Source: VGCC01 sp044375955 (lineage in GTDB: Bacteria; Actinomycetota; Actinomycetes; S36-B12). From it: a stretch of 59,248 nt of DNA. The position numbers were made by a program, and so were the translations under genes. This document shows, piece by piece, positions 33,861 through 41,874 of this stretch. Below the pieces are notes generated by a model. It had not been told where the DNA came from. It did not search any database and worked only from the letters and a program-made list of their open reading frames with translations. The DNA lies in the NCBI GenBank assembly GCA_044375955.1, contig JBILLS010000007.1, positions 1 to 59,248 of the forward strand, written 5' to 3'. Positions within the stretch are counted from its first letter, which is position 1. Every line of letters starts with the position of its first letter.

Positions 33861-36050
33861 CTATCCCTCGGAGTCGGCGGTGACCGGAACGAGGGATAGC
33901 TTTCCGCGCGAATCGATCTCCTTGATCTCGACCTGGACCTTGTCGCCGACCTTGAGAACCTCTTCGACGCTCTCGATGCGAGGCTTGCCGGCCATCTTCT
34001 TCACTTCCGAGATGTGCAGCAGACCATCCCGACCTGGAACGAGGGACACGAAGGCACCGAACGTCGTGGTCTTCACCACGGTGCCCAGGTATCGCTCCCC
34101 GACCTCGGGCATGGTCGGATTAGCGATCTGATTGATCGCGGTCCGGGCTGCCTCCGCTGATGCCCCATCCGTGGCGCCGATATAGATCGTGCCGTCGTCT
34201 TCGATGGTGATGTCCGCGCCGGTGTCCTCCTGGATCTGATTGATGATCTTGCCCTTCGGCCCGATCACCTCTCCGATCTTGTCCACGGGGATGGTGATGC
34301 TGATGACGCGCGGGGCGGTGACCGCCATCTCGTCAGGGGCATCGATGGCCTCGGCCATCACGTCGAGGATTGTCATCCGCGCATCACGAGCCTGTGTCAG
34401 TGCCTTGCCGAGAACTTCGGCAGGAATACCGTCCAGCTTCGTGTCGAGTTGGAGCGCCGTGACGAAGGTCCGAGTACCCGCGACCTTGAAGTCCATATCG
34501 CCGTACGCGTCCTCTGCTCCCAGAATGTCGGTGAGGGCGACGTACTCCGTACGCCCATCCACCTCTCCGGAAATGAGCCCCATGGCGATACCGGCGACGG
34601 GAGCCCTCAGGGGAACGCCGGCGTTCAGCAGCGACATGGTGGATGCACACACCGATCCCATGGACGTGGATCCGTTCGATCCGAGTGCCTCGGACACCTG
34701 TCGAATCGCATAAGGGAATTCCTCCCGCGAGGGAAGAACCGGGATGAGGGCTCGTTCCGCCAGAGCCCCGTGACCGATCTCGCGTCGCTTCGGGGAACCG
34801 ACACGACCCGTCTCACCGGTCGAGTACGGCGGGAAGTTGTAGTTGTGCATGTAGCGCTTGCGATTGTCTGGGTTCAACGTGTCGAGCATCTGCTCCATTT
34901 TGAGCATATTCAATGTGGTGACGCCCAGGATCTGTGTCTCCCCACGCTCGAAGAGCGCGGACCCGTGAACACGAGGCAGCACGTCGACCTCTGCGGTCAA
35001 CGACCGGATGTCTGTGAGACCTCGCCCATCGATGCGCACCTTGTCTCGGAGGACACGCTCACGCACCACTTTCTTGGACACCGAACGCAGGGCCGCGGAC
35101 AGTTCCTTCTCCCGACCCTCGAAACTCGGTGCGAGTTCCGCGATGACGACGGTTTTGATGTCATCGAGGCGTGCTTCACGCTCGGACTTGCTGGCGATCT
35201 GCATCGCCTCGCGGAGGTCCGCGATGGCGAGCCGCTCCACGGCGTCGAAAGCATCAGCCTCGTAGTCCAGGAAGATGGGGTAATCCACGGGAGGCTTACC
35301 AGCAGCCACAGCAAGCTGCTGCTGCGCTGCACAGAGCGCGCGGATCGCGGGCTTTGCTGCTTCGAGACCTGCGGCGACCACATCCTCTGTCGGAGCTGTG
35401 GCTCCGCCAGATACGAGTTCGACAGTTCGATCCGTGGCTTCCGCTTCGACCATCATGATGGCGACATCGTCACCAGCAATTCGTCCTGCCACGACCATGT
35501 CGAACACCGCATCGTGCAACTGCTCATGCGTGGGGAATGCGACCCACTGGTCCTTGATCAAGGCCACACGCACGCCGCCGACGGGGCCGCTGTAGGGCAG
35601 TCCCGAGAGTTGCGTGGATGCCGAGGCGGCATTGATGGCAACGACGTCGTAGAGATCGTTCGGGTTGAGTGCGAGCACGGTGACGACGACCTGAACCTCG
35701 TTGCGAAGGCCGTTGACGAAACTGGGCCGAAGGGGTCGGTCGATGAGACGACAGGTCAGGATTGCATCCTCTGTCGGCCGTCCCTCGCGCCGGAAGAAGG
35801 ATCCAGGGATCCTGCCTACCGAGTACATCCGCTCTTCCACGTCCACGGTCAACGGGAAGAAGTCGAAATGCTCCTTTGGTTGCTTCGAGGCGGTGGTGGC
35901 ACTCAGCAGAACTGTTTCATCATCGAGGTAAACAGTCACCGAACCGGCGGCCTGTCGGGCGAATCGCCCGGTCTCGAATCGGATGGTGCGGGTACCGAAG
36001 GACCCGTTGTCGATGACGGCTTCCGCCGTCGACACATGGAATCCGTCCAT
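33861..36050 (-). CDS. pnp: Polyribonucleotide nucleotidyltransferase (PNPase)
   Basis: 729-residue 3'-5' phosphorolytic exonuclease. Two RNase PH domains (the first with RLIDRPLRPSF, the second with GETQILGVTTL and PVAGIAMGLISG), an alpha-helical linker (about 230-320), then a KH domain (VIGPKGKIINQIQEDTGADITIEDDG) and an S1 domain (YLGTVVKTTTFGAFVSLVPGRDGLLHIS). The ATG at 36050 has AAGGAGAG upstream. A strong hairpin lies directly before the Shine-Dalgarno. Confidence 0.97.
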   Translation of the reverse strand: MDGFHVSTAEAVIDNGSFGTRTIRFETGRFARQAAGSVTVYLDDETVLLSATTASKQPKEHFDFFPLTVDVEERMYSVGRIPGSFFRREGRPTEDAILTCRLIDRPLRPSFVNGLRNEVQVVVTVLALNPNDLYDVVAINAASASTQLSGLPYSGPVGGVRVALIKDQWVAFPTHEQLHDAVFDMVVAGRIAGDDVAIMMVEAEATDRTVELVSGGATAPTEDVVAAGLEAAKPAIRALCAAQQQLAVAAGKPPVDYPIFLDYEADAFDAVERLAIADLREAMQIASKSEREARLDDIKTVVIAELAPSFEGREKELSAALRSVSKKVVRERVLRDKVRIDGRGLTDIRSLTAEVDVLPRVHGSALFERGETQILGVTTLNMLKMEQMLDTLNPDNRKRYMHNYNFPPYSTGETGRVGSPKRREIGHGALAERALIPVLPSREEFPYAIRQVSEALGSNGSTSMGSVCASTMSLLNAGVPLRAPVAGIAMGLISGEVDGRTEYVALTDILGAEDAYGDMDFKVAGTRTFVTALQLDTKLDGIPAEVLGKALTQARDARMTILDVMAEAIDAPDEMAVTAPRVISITIPVDKIGEVIGPKGKIINQIQEDTGADITIEDDGTIYIGATDGASAEAARTAINQIANPTMPEVGERYLGTVVKTTTFGAFVSLVPGRDGLLHISEVKKMAGKPRIESVEEVLKVGDKVQVEIKEIDSRGKLSLVPVTADSEG

Positions 36051-36061
36051 GTTCTCTCCTT

Positions 36062-36088
36062 GTCTCATTCGGGCGCATGGCCCGAGAC
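36062..36088 (-). promoter_or_regulatory. Hairpin in the pnp leader
   Basis: GTCTC and GGGC on the plus strand pair with GCCC and GAGAC across a GCATG loop, leaving a four-base bulge; the core TCGGGC/GCCCGA is perfect. It is placed just upstream of the pnp Shine-Dalgarno, where RNase III/PNPase autoregulatory hairpins occur in other bacteria. The rest of the 176-base rpsO-pnp gap shows nothing else I can name. Confidence 0.6.
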
Positions 36089-36226
36089 GCCGGGGAGTCG
36101 GACGGTCTTCGATCGAGGCCAACGGGAACGAGGCCCGGCAGCCACTACCGAGGACCGACGCACTCCTTCTCGCGTCTGTCTTGTGTCATGTGGACGTGTT
36201 GTCCGGTTATGCAGTTGTACGCGTGG

Positions 36227-36496
36227 TTAGCGCCGGATACCCAGCCGCTCGATCAGCGTCCGGTAGCGATTGATGTCCACGTTCGCCAAGTACCCGAGCA
36301 GACGGCGACGCTGGCCCACGAGGATCAAAAGCCCCCGGCGGCTGTGGTGGTCGTGCTTGTGGGACTTCAGGTGCTCCGTGAGGTCCTGGATCCGACGGGT
36401 CAGGAGCGCGATCTGCACCTCGGGTGAACCGGTGTCACCCGGCTTGGTGCCGAACTCAGCGATGATGGCGGACTTGGTAGTGGTATCGAGTGACAT
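36227..36496 (-). CDS. rpsO: 30S ribosomal protein S15
   Basis: 89 residues, the normal length. AEFGTKPGDTGSPEVQIALLTRRI then LTEHLKSHKHDHHSRRGLLILVGQRRRLLGYL is the complete S15 signature. ATG with AGAGGAAAAC upstream. It is followed by pnp, the conserved rpsO-pnp operon. Confidence 0.98.
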   Translation of the reverse strand: MSLDTTTKSAIIAEFGTKPGDTGSPEVQIALLTRRIQDLTEHLKSHKHDHHSRRGLLILVGQRRRLLGYLANVDINRYRTLIERLGIRR

Positions 36497-36556
36497 GTTT
36501 TCCTCTCGGGCGCGTGCGGGTTGGCACTGCGGATTGCTCCGCGTGGGACACGAATC

Positions 36557-36574
36557 GCGAGGCGCCCGCCTCGC
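36557..36574 (-). promoter_or_regulatory. Hairpin in the rpsO leader
   Basis: A perfect seven-base-pair stem GCGAGGC/GCCTCGC with a four-base loop, within a predicted leader of about 85 bases. S15 commonly represses its own mRNA through leader structures, so this is a candidate S15 or RNase target. Confidence 0.5.
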
Positions 36575-36587
36575 AACCGTCGGCCTG

Positions 36588-36593
36588 AGGCTA
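36588..36593 (-). promoter_or_regulatory. Probable -10 element of rpsO-pnp
   Basis: TAGCCT (preceded by TGA) on the minus strand, seven bases beyond the ribF stop; this gives a leader of about 85 bases. Confidence 0.45.
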
Positions 36594-36600
36594 TCAGGGC

Positions 36601-37518
36601 TCAGATGGGCGTGGACCCCCGGGCGTCGGTGAGGGTGATGCGCACGTTGGCGACATCCCTGGCCATCTGCTCGAGGTAGTCCTGGAGGGTCGGGAAAACG
36701 GCCTGATCGCGGAGCCTCTCCCGGAACTCCAGACGGACCCGGCCGCCATAGAGGTCGAGGTCGTCCCTGTCGAGCACATATGCCTCGATTCGAAGTTCGC
36801 GACCCTCGAACTGCGGGTTGGTCCCCACCGAGATGGCGGAGGGTAGGCGCCGATCATCGACGACGAGATGGCCGGCATAAATCCCCGCGGTGGGGAGCGC
36901 GAGCCCGGGATCCGGGTCCACATTCGCGGTGGGGTAACCCAGCTCGCGGCCGCGGCGATCACCCGTGATCACGGTTCCCTCCATCTCGGGATCCCTCCCC
37001 AGGATTGTTCGGGCCGTGCCCATGTCGCCTGCGTCGATCGCCGCGCGCACCCGCGTCGACGACCATGGAACGCCATCGCGGGACAGCTCGACTCCCACGC
37101 CCTCGAATCCCAGTCGCGTGCCGAGCTCGTTCAGCCTGGCCACATCGCCGGCTGCCTCGCGCCCGAATCGGAGGTTCTCCCCCACAACGACCGCGGCGGC
37201 ATGGTTGCGCCGCGTGAAGTATTCGCGCGCGAACTCCTCATCCGTCATTTGTGAGACGGCGGTGTCGAACGGCACCACCTCCACCTGGTCGGCACCGTGG
37301 GCGTGAAGCAACTCGAGGCGCCGGGATAGAGACATCAGACGAGGCGGCGTCGATTCGGGGCGCAACACGGTGGCCGGGTGCGGGTCAAACGTCAAGACGA
37401 CTAATGGAAGGCCGTGTGCATCAGCAATCTCCCTGGCCCTGCGCAGCAGTGCCTGATGGCCCCGATGTACACCATCGAAGACGCCCATCGTGATGACGCA
37501 GCGTCCGTCGGGTGTCAC
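36601..37518 (-). CDS. ribF: Bifunctional riboflavin kinase/FAD synthetase
   Basis: 305 residues. The N-terminal adenylyltransferase domain carries MGVFDGVHRGHQAL (nucleotidyl-transferase HxGH), TFDPHP and VVGENLRFG. The C-terminal flavokinase domain carries GRELGYPTANVDPD, GIYAGH and GRELRIEAYVLDRDDLDLYG. It makes FMN and FAD for ThyX and other flavoenzymes. GTG start with TAGGCT six bases upstream; that hexamer shares bases with the truB stop codon. Confidence 0.96.
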   Translation of the reverse strand: MTPDGRCVITMGVFDGVHRGHQALLRRAREIADAHGLPLVVLTFDPHPATVLRPESTPPRLMSLSRRLELLHAHGADQVEVVPFDTAVSQMTDEEFAREYFTRRNHAAAVVVGENLRFGREAAGDVARLNELGTRLGFEGVGVELSRDGVPWSSTRVRAAIDAGDMGTARTILGRDPEMEGTVITGDRRGRELGYPTANVDPDPGLALPTAGIYAGHLVVDDRRLPSAISVGTNPQFEGRELRIEAYVLDRDDLDLYGGRVRLEFRERLRDQAVFPTLQDYLEQMARDVANVRITLTDARGSTPI

Positions 37519-37524
37519 GGCGGG

Positions 37525-37530
37525 AGCCTA
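37525..37530 (-). promoter_or_regulatory. Leaderless -10 element of ribF, overlapping the truB stop
   Basis: TAGGCT on the minus strand, six bases (CCCGCC), then the GTG at 37518. Its TAG is also the truB termination codon (37528-37530). Confidence 0.6.
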
Positions 37531-38412
37531 CGCAAAGACACAGTCGTAGCGTGTCCGGCCATCGGCTTCATGACACACGGCGAGAAGCACTCCATCAGCA
37601 GAAAGGAGGGCGACGGTGCCGACGCCGACGGACGGCCAGGCGATCGGACGACCGTGGCGAATATTCGACTCGTCGTACGGGTCTACCGCGACGGTGGGGA
37701 GAATGCGCCTCGCGCAGACTTCGATGGGAACCACGGAGTTGGCGGTGATCGCCTCGATCGGTGAAGCGTCGTCGAGCGTGAAGCCGTTGACGCGGGTTCT
37801 CCGCAGGGAGGTCAGATGTCCGCCGATTCCAAGTGCGTCCCCGATATCGCGGGCAAGCGCGCGCACATACGTACCCGATGAGCAGCAGAGCGCGAGTGCC
37901 ACGTCGACGAAATCCGGTCCCCGCGCCACCACGGACCAGTCGAGCTTCGAGATCTGCACCTCTCGGGGGATCAGGTCGAATTCCTCCCCCGAGCGTGCGC
38001 GGGTGTAGGCGCGGACTCCCGCCACCTTGATGGCGGAGACCCTGCTCGGAACCTGCTGGATCGTCCCACGGAAGGAATCGAAAGCCGCACCGATTTCTTG
38101 CTCGGTGATAGCTGCGACCGCGGCCGGCGATGCGATCTTGAGGAGTTCACCCTGCGCATCGTCTGTTGTGGTCGAGCTCCCCAGATGCAGGGTTGCCTCG
38201 TAGCACTTGTCCCCCGAGGACACCCATTGAAGAAGTCGCGTGGCGTCACCCACGCCGAGGATGAGGACACCCGTTGCCATCGGGTCCAGAGTTCCCCCAT
38301 GGCCCACACGTCGAATACCCAACTGACGACGTACCCGCGCTACGACATCGTGCGAAGTCATTCCCGGGGGCTTGTCCACCACCACGAATCCCCGGGGTGT
38401 CTGCACGTTCAC
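37528..38412 (-). CDS. truB: tRNA pseudouridine-55 synthase
   Basis: 294 residues. Catalytic Asp43 in GGTLDPMATG, the N-terminal GFVVVDKPPGMTSHDVV and KCYEATLHLGSSTTTDDAQG, plus SSGTYVRALARDIG. It makes the universal T-loop pseudouridine. Its GTG start overlaps the rbfA stop by four bases (GTGA). It is the last gene of the rimP-to-truB operon. Confidence 0.96.
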   Translation of the reverse strand: MNVQTPRGFVVVDKPPGMTSHDVVARVRRQLGIRRVGHGGTLDPMATGVLILGVGDATRLLQWVSSGDKCYEATLHLGSSTTTDDAQGELLKIASPAAVAAITEQEIGAAFDSFRGTIQQVPSRVSAIKVAGVRAYTRARSGEEFDLIPREVQISKLDWSVVARGPDFVDVALALCCSSGTYVRALARDIGDALGIGGHLTSLRRTRVNGFTLDDASPIEAITANSVVPIEVCARRILPTVAVDPYDESNIRHGRPIAWPSVGVGTVALLSADGVLLAVCHEADGRTRYDCVFA

Positions 38413-38834
38413 TCAACCGAATGTCGGTACGGATCCGCGTCACCCGCATACCGGGCGTGGGCGGCACGCTCGTGGACTTCCGCATCGGCGGCCGCAGCCT
38501 GTGCAAGGAGGTCCTCGACGTGGCGGGCGTTCTCTGGAACCGCATCGGCGATGAAGGTCAGGGTCGGCGTGAACTTGATGCCCGTCTGACGGCCCACCTC
38601 GGAGCGCAGCAGTCCCGTCGCCGAGTCCAGGGCCATGCGTGTGTTCGACTGTTCCTCCGGTGTTCCGAGGACCGTGTAGAAGATCGAGGCCTCGCGCAGG
38701 TCGGGTGTCACACGGACGTCTGTGACGGTAATGAATCCCAGACGCGGATCCTTGACTCGCGTCTCCAGCATCTCCGCCACGATGTGCTGGATCCTCTCTG
38801 CGAGCTTGCGCTGCCGAGCCTCGCTTGCACTCAT
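38409..38834 (-). CDS. rbfA: 30S ribosome-binding factor RbfA
   Basis: 141 residues. KLAERIQHIVAEMLETRVKDPRLGFITVTDVRVTPDLREASIFYTVLG is the KH-like RbfA core. It assists 16S rRNA 5'-end maturation. The ATG overlaps the infB stop and its own end overlaps truB, each by four bases. The C-terminal tail (EVHERAAHARYAGDADPYRHSVE) is a charged extension typical of actinobacteria. Confidence 0.95.
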   Translation of the reverse strand: MSASEARQRKLAERIQHIVAEMLETRVKDPRLGFITVTDVRVTPDLREASIFYTVLGTPEEQSNTRMALDSATGLLRSEVGRQTGIKFTPTLTFIADAVPENARHVEDLLAQAAAADAEVHERAAHARYAGDADPYRHSVE

Positions 38835-41461
38835 GGCTTCCGGGGCTTCTCACGCATCTCGAAGGTTTCGATCTGATCGTCCACCTTGATGTCCTGGAAA
38901 GATCCCAGGTTGATGCCGCACTCGAATCCTTCCTTGACCTCGGTGACATCATCCTTGAATCGACGAAGGGTCGCGATGGACACGTTGTCGGCCACGACGG
39001 CGCCGTCGCGAATCACGCGAGCCTTCGCGTTCCGACGTACCTCACCGGACTGCACCAGGCATCCCGCGATGGTCCCGAACTTCGAGGACTTGAAGACCTC
39101 GCGCACTTCGGCGATGCCCAGCTGCACCTCTTCGTATTCGGGCTTGAGCATGCCCTTGAGCGCCGCCTCGATCTCGTCGATGGCCTGGTAGATGACGCTG
39201 TAGTAGCGGACGTCGACACCCTCGTGGGCAGCGAACTCGGCCACCTTCCCCTCGGGCCTGACGTTGAAGCCGATGATGACCGCCTTGGATGCACTGGCGA
39301 GTGTGACGTCGTTCTTCGTGATGGCACCCACGCCGCGATGGATCACGCGTAGGGACACCTCCGCGCCGACATCGATCTTGGTCAGGGCATCCTCGAGGGC
39401 CTCGACGGAACCCGACACGTCACCCTTCAGGATGAGCGTCAACTCCTCGACGTCACCCTTCTCCAAGGACTCGAGGAAGTCCTCCAGCGATCGCTTGACC
39501 CGGTTCTTCGCCAGGAGTGCATTGCGCTCGCGTGCCTGGCGCGTCTGGGCGATATGACGCGCGGTCCGGTCTTCAGGGACGACAAGGAACGAGTCACCGG
39601 CACCTGGGACCGACGTGAGGCCGAGGACCTGGACCGGAGTGGAGGGACCAGCCTCCTGAACCGGATTACCGGCATCGTCGAGCATCGCCCGGACACGCCC
39701 GAAGGCATCTCCTGCGACGATGGAGTCGCCGGGACGAAGGGTTCCGCGCTGCACGAGGACGGTGGCCACGGGTCCCCGGCCACGATCGAGATGTGCCTCG
39801 ATCGCGACACCTTGGGCATCCTGATTCGGATTGGCGCGGAGGTCCAGCGCCGCATCGGCCGTCAACAGAATCGCTTCGAGCAGGGTCTCGATTCCGCCAC
39901 CCTTCAGCGCCGACACGTCGACAAACATCGTGTCACCGCCAAAGTCTTCGGCAACCAGGCCGTACTCGGTCAACTGCGAGCGCACCCGGACCGGGTCGGC
40001 GCCCTCCTTGTCGACCTTGTTGACGGCGACCACGATGGGAACTTCCGCAGCCTGCGCGTGGTTCAACGCCTCGATCGTCTGGGGCTTCACACCATCGTCT
40101 GCAGCCACGACCAGAACGGCGATATCCGTGACCTGCGCACCACGGGCACGCATGGCAGTGAAGGCTTCGTGACCGGGTGTATCGATGAACGTGAGGAACC
40201 GATCACCGTCAGGGGTGTGCGCAATGGCCTGATAGGCACCGATGTGCTGGGTGATGCCGCCTGCTTCGCCGCTCACCACGTTCGTCTTGCGGATTGCATC
40301 GAGCAGCTTGGTCTTGCCATGATCGACGTGACCCATCACCGTCACGACCGGTGACCGCGAGACGAAATCTGCCGCATCGCCTTCGTCCTCGCCGAACTCG
40401 AGGTCGAAGGACTCCAGTAGTTCCCGGTCTTCGTCCTCGGGTGAGACGACCTGGACGTCATAGTTCAACTCGGTCCCCAAGAGCACGAGCGTCTCGTCGT
40501 CGATGGACTGGGTTGCCGTGACCATTTCGCCAAGCTGGATAAGCACCTTTACGAGGTCCGCGGGCGAGACGTCGATCTTCTCCGCGAAGTCTGTGAGCGA
40601 GGCACCGCGTGGCAGGCGCACGATGTCTCCGTTACCGCGAGGGATACGCACACCTGCGAGGCTCGGTGCCTCCATGTTGTCGAATTCCTGGCGCTTGGCG
40701 CGCTTGGACTTTCGTCCGCGCGAGGGGCGACCTCCCGGCTTACCGAACGCACCCGCGGTGCTCCCACGTCCGCCACCACGCCCGAACCCGCCTCGTCCAC
40801 CCGTGGCACCCGGTCCCTGCGGCGCACCACCCAGAGGAAGAGTCGGGGAACCCGGACGCTGGCCCCCGCGCGAGGGGAAGCCTCCGCCGCGTCCGCCGGG
40901 ACCACCGGGGCCACCGGGGCCACCGGGCCCTCGTGAGGGTCCCCTTCCGGGTCCAGCCGGTCGAGCGGGCCGGGTCGGCATCATGCCGGGGTTGGGTCGC
41001 GGTGCGCCGGGCACGCCGGTGGGCCGCGTACCACCGGAGGAGAACGGATTGTTGCCGGGACGCGGGCCGGGACGTCCCATGCCGGCGCCACCGCCTGAGG
41101 AGAAGGGGTTGTTTCCGGGGCGTGGGCCCATGGGGCGCGGCCCAGCAGGCCGGGGGCCGGCGGGCGGCGTCGTAGCCGTGGACGGCGGCGTCGGTTCTTC
41201 GGGGGCGGCGACAGCAGGGGCGGACGGCGTAGGAGGCTCGGGTGCGGGGGCTGCTGCGGGCTTCGCGGCAGCAGCCTTCTTCGCGGGAGCTTTCTTGGGT
41301 GCGACGGCGGGCATCGCCTCTTTCAGGCGGCGCGCAACGGGTGCCTCGATCGTCGACGAGGCGGAGCGAACGAATTCGCCCAATTCCTGAAGTTTGGCAA
41401 GGACGTCCTTGCTCTCGACCCCGAGCTCCTTCGCGAGCTCGTAGACCCGAACCTTCGACAC
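38831..41461 (-). CDS. infB: Translation initiation factor IF-2
   Basis: 876 residues. The N-terminal IF2_N fold (VYELAKELGVESKDVLAKLQELG) is followed by a lysine/alanine and then glycine/proline/arginine-rich linker (about 50-270) with repeated PRPGNNPFSSGG units, and a second IF2_N near 290. The GTPase has G1 GHVDHGKTKLLD and G3 DTPGHEAF; domains II, III and C2 follow. The GTG at 41461 is chosen for the AGGAGAG five bases before it. A strong hairpin lies in its leader. Confidence 0.97.
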   Translation of the reverse strand: MSKVRVYELAKELGVESKDVLAKLQELGEFVRSASSTIEAPVARRLKEAMPAVAPKKAPAKKAAAAKPAAAPAPEPPTPSAPAVAAPEEPTPPSTATTPPAGPRPAGPRPMGPRPGNNPFSSGGGAGMGRPGPRPGNNPFSSGGTRPTGVPGAPRPNPGMMPTRPARPAGPGRGPSRGPGGPGGPGGPGGRGGGFPSRGGQRPGSPTLPLGGAPQGPGATGGRGGFGRGGGRGSTAGAFGKPGGRPSRGRKSKRAKRQEFDNMEAPSLAGVRIPRGNGDIVRLPRGASLTDFAEKIDVSPADLVKVLIQLGEMVTATQSIDDETLVLLGTELNYDVQVVSPEDEDRELLESFDLEFGEDEGDAADFVSRSPVVTVMGHVDHGKTKLLDAIRKTNVVSGEAGGITQHIGAYQAIAHTPDGDRFLTFIDTPGHEAFTAMRARGAQVTDIAVLVVAADDGVKPQTIEALNHAQAAEVPIVVAVNKVDKEGADPVRVRSQLTEYGLVAEDFGGDTMFVDVSALKGGGIETLLEAILLTADAALDLRANPNQDAQGVAIEAHLDRGRGPVATVLVQRGTLRPGDSIVAGDAFGRVRAMLDDAGNPVQEAGPSTPVQVLGLTSVPGAGDSFLVVPEDRTARHIAQTRQARERNALLAKNRVKRSLEDFLESLEKGDVEELTLILKGDVSGSVEALEDALTKIDVGAEVSLRVIHRGVGAITKNDVTLASASKAVIIGFNVRPEGKVAEFAAHEGVDVRYYSVIYQAIDEIEAALKGMLKPEYEEVQLGIAEVREVFKSSKFGTIAGCLVQSGEVRRNAKARVIRDGAVVADNVSIATLRRFKDDVTEVKEGFECGINLGSFQDIKVDDQIETFEMREKPRKP
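41036..41130. repeat. Imperfect direct repeats in the IF-2 linker
   Basis: Two DNA copies about 60 bases apart encode PRPGNNPFSSGG within a Gly/Pro/Arg-rich, probably disordered linker. Flanking GPRP and RPG units continue the pattern more loosely. Confidence 0.7.
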
Positions 41462-41475
41462 GACTCTCCTGTCTT

Positions 41476-41499
41476 GGTCCGGGTTATGCACCCCGGACC
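41476..41499 (-). promoter_or_regulatory. Strong hairpin in the ylxR-infB gap
   Basis: A perfect eight-base-pair stem GGTCCGGG/CCCGGACC around an eight-base loop, lying five bases before the infB Shine-Dalgarno. No U-tract follows, so a processing site or translational control element is more likely than a terminator. The rest of the 117-base gap holds no recognisable gene. Confidence 0.6.
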
Positions 41500-41578
41500 G
41501 TCAGTGGATGCGCTGCACTTTCATGCTCGCGCACTCATGGGGTGTTCATCTCCTACAACTCCCTGGTGGAAGTGTCCG

Positions 41579-41845
41579 TCACCGGGGGCGGTTGCCCTCG
41601 GCGTTCCGAGCATCGATCACCGCGGTACGCAATCCATCTGTTCGCACCGGTCCGGGCACCCGGAGGGCTCGGGCCAGGTTGGAACTGCGCTCCACACGGT
41701 CGAGGCATTCCGCCCGGGGGTGAACATACGCCCCACGGCCGGGAAGGCTCCGACCTCGATCCACCATGCAGATGCCGTCCCGCATGGCTACTCGAACCAA
41801 GTTTCCCACTGCGTCGCGTGCCCGACACCCGATGCACGTTCGCAT
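41579..41845 (-). CDS. ylxR: YlxR-family RNA-binding/regulatory protein (DUF448)
   Basis: 88 residues. MRTCIGCRARDAVGNLVRVAM and SLPGRGAYVHPRAECLDRV are the YlxR signature (GRGAY loop); the cysteine pair C4/C7 is at the start. It lies between nusA and infB as in most bacteria. The ATG at 41845 is fixed by the RTCIGC start; a GTG four codons upstream is possible. It overlaps the end of nusA by less than a codon frame shift, no gap. Confidence 0.88.
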   Translation of the reverse strand: MRTCIGCRARDAVGNLVRVAMRDGICMVDRGRSLPGRGAYVHPRAECLDRVERSSNLARALRVPGPVRTDGLRTAVIDARNAEGNRPR

Positions 41846-41874
41846 AGGCCCCGAAACACGGTCAGCGCACAAGT

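Noticed and set aside
34449..36230. 593-residue open frame opposite pnp
   Set aside because: Antisense shadow; PNPase is complete on the minus strand.
40700..41200. Minisatellite or CRISPR-like repeats within infB
   Set aside because: The repeats are in frame and encode the usual Gly/Pro/Arg-rich IF-2 linker; no regular repeat-spacer pattern.
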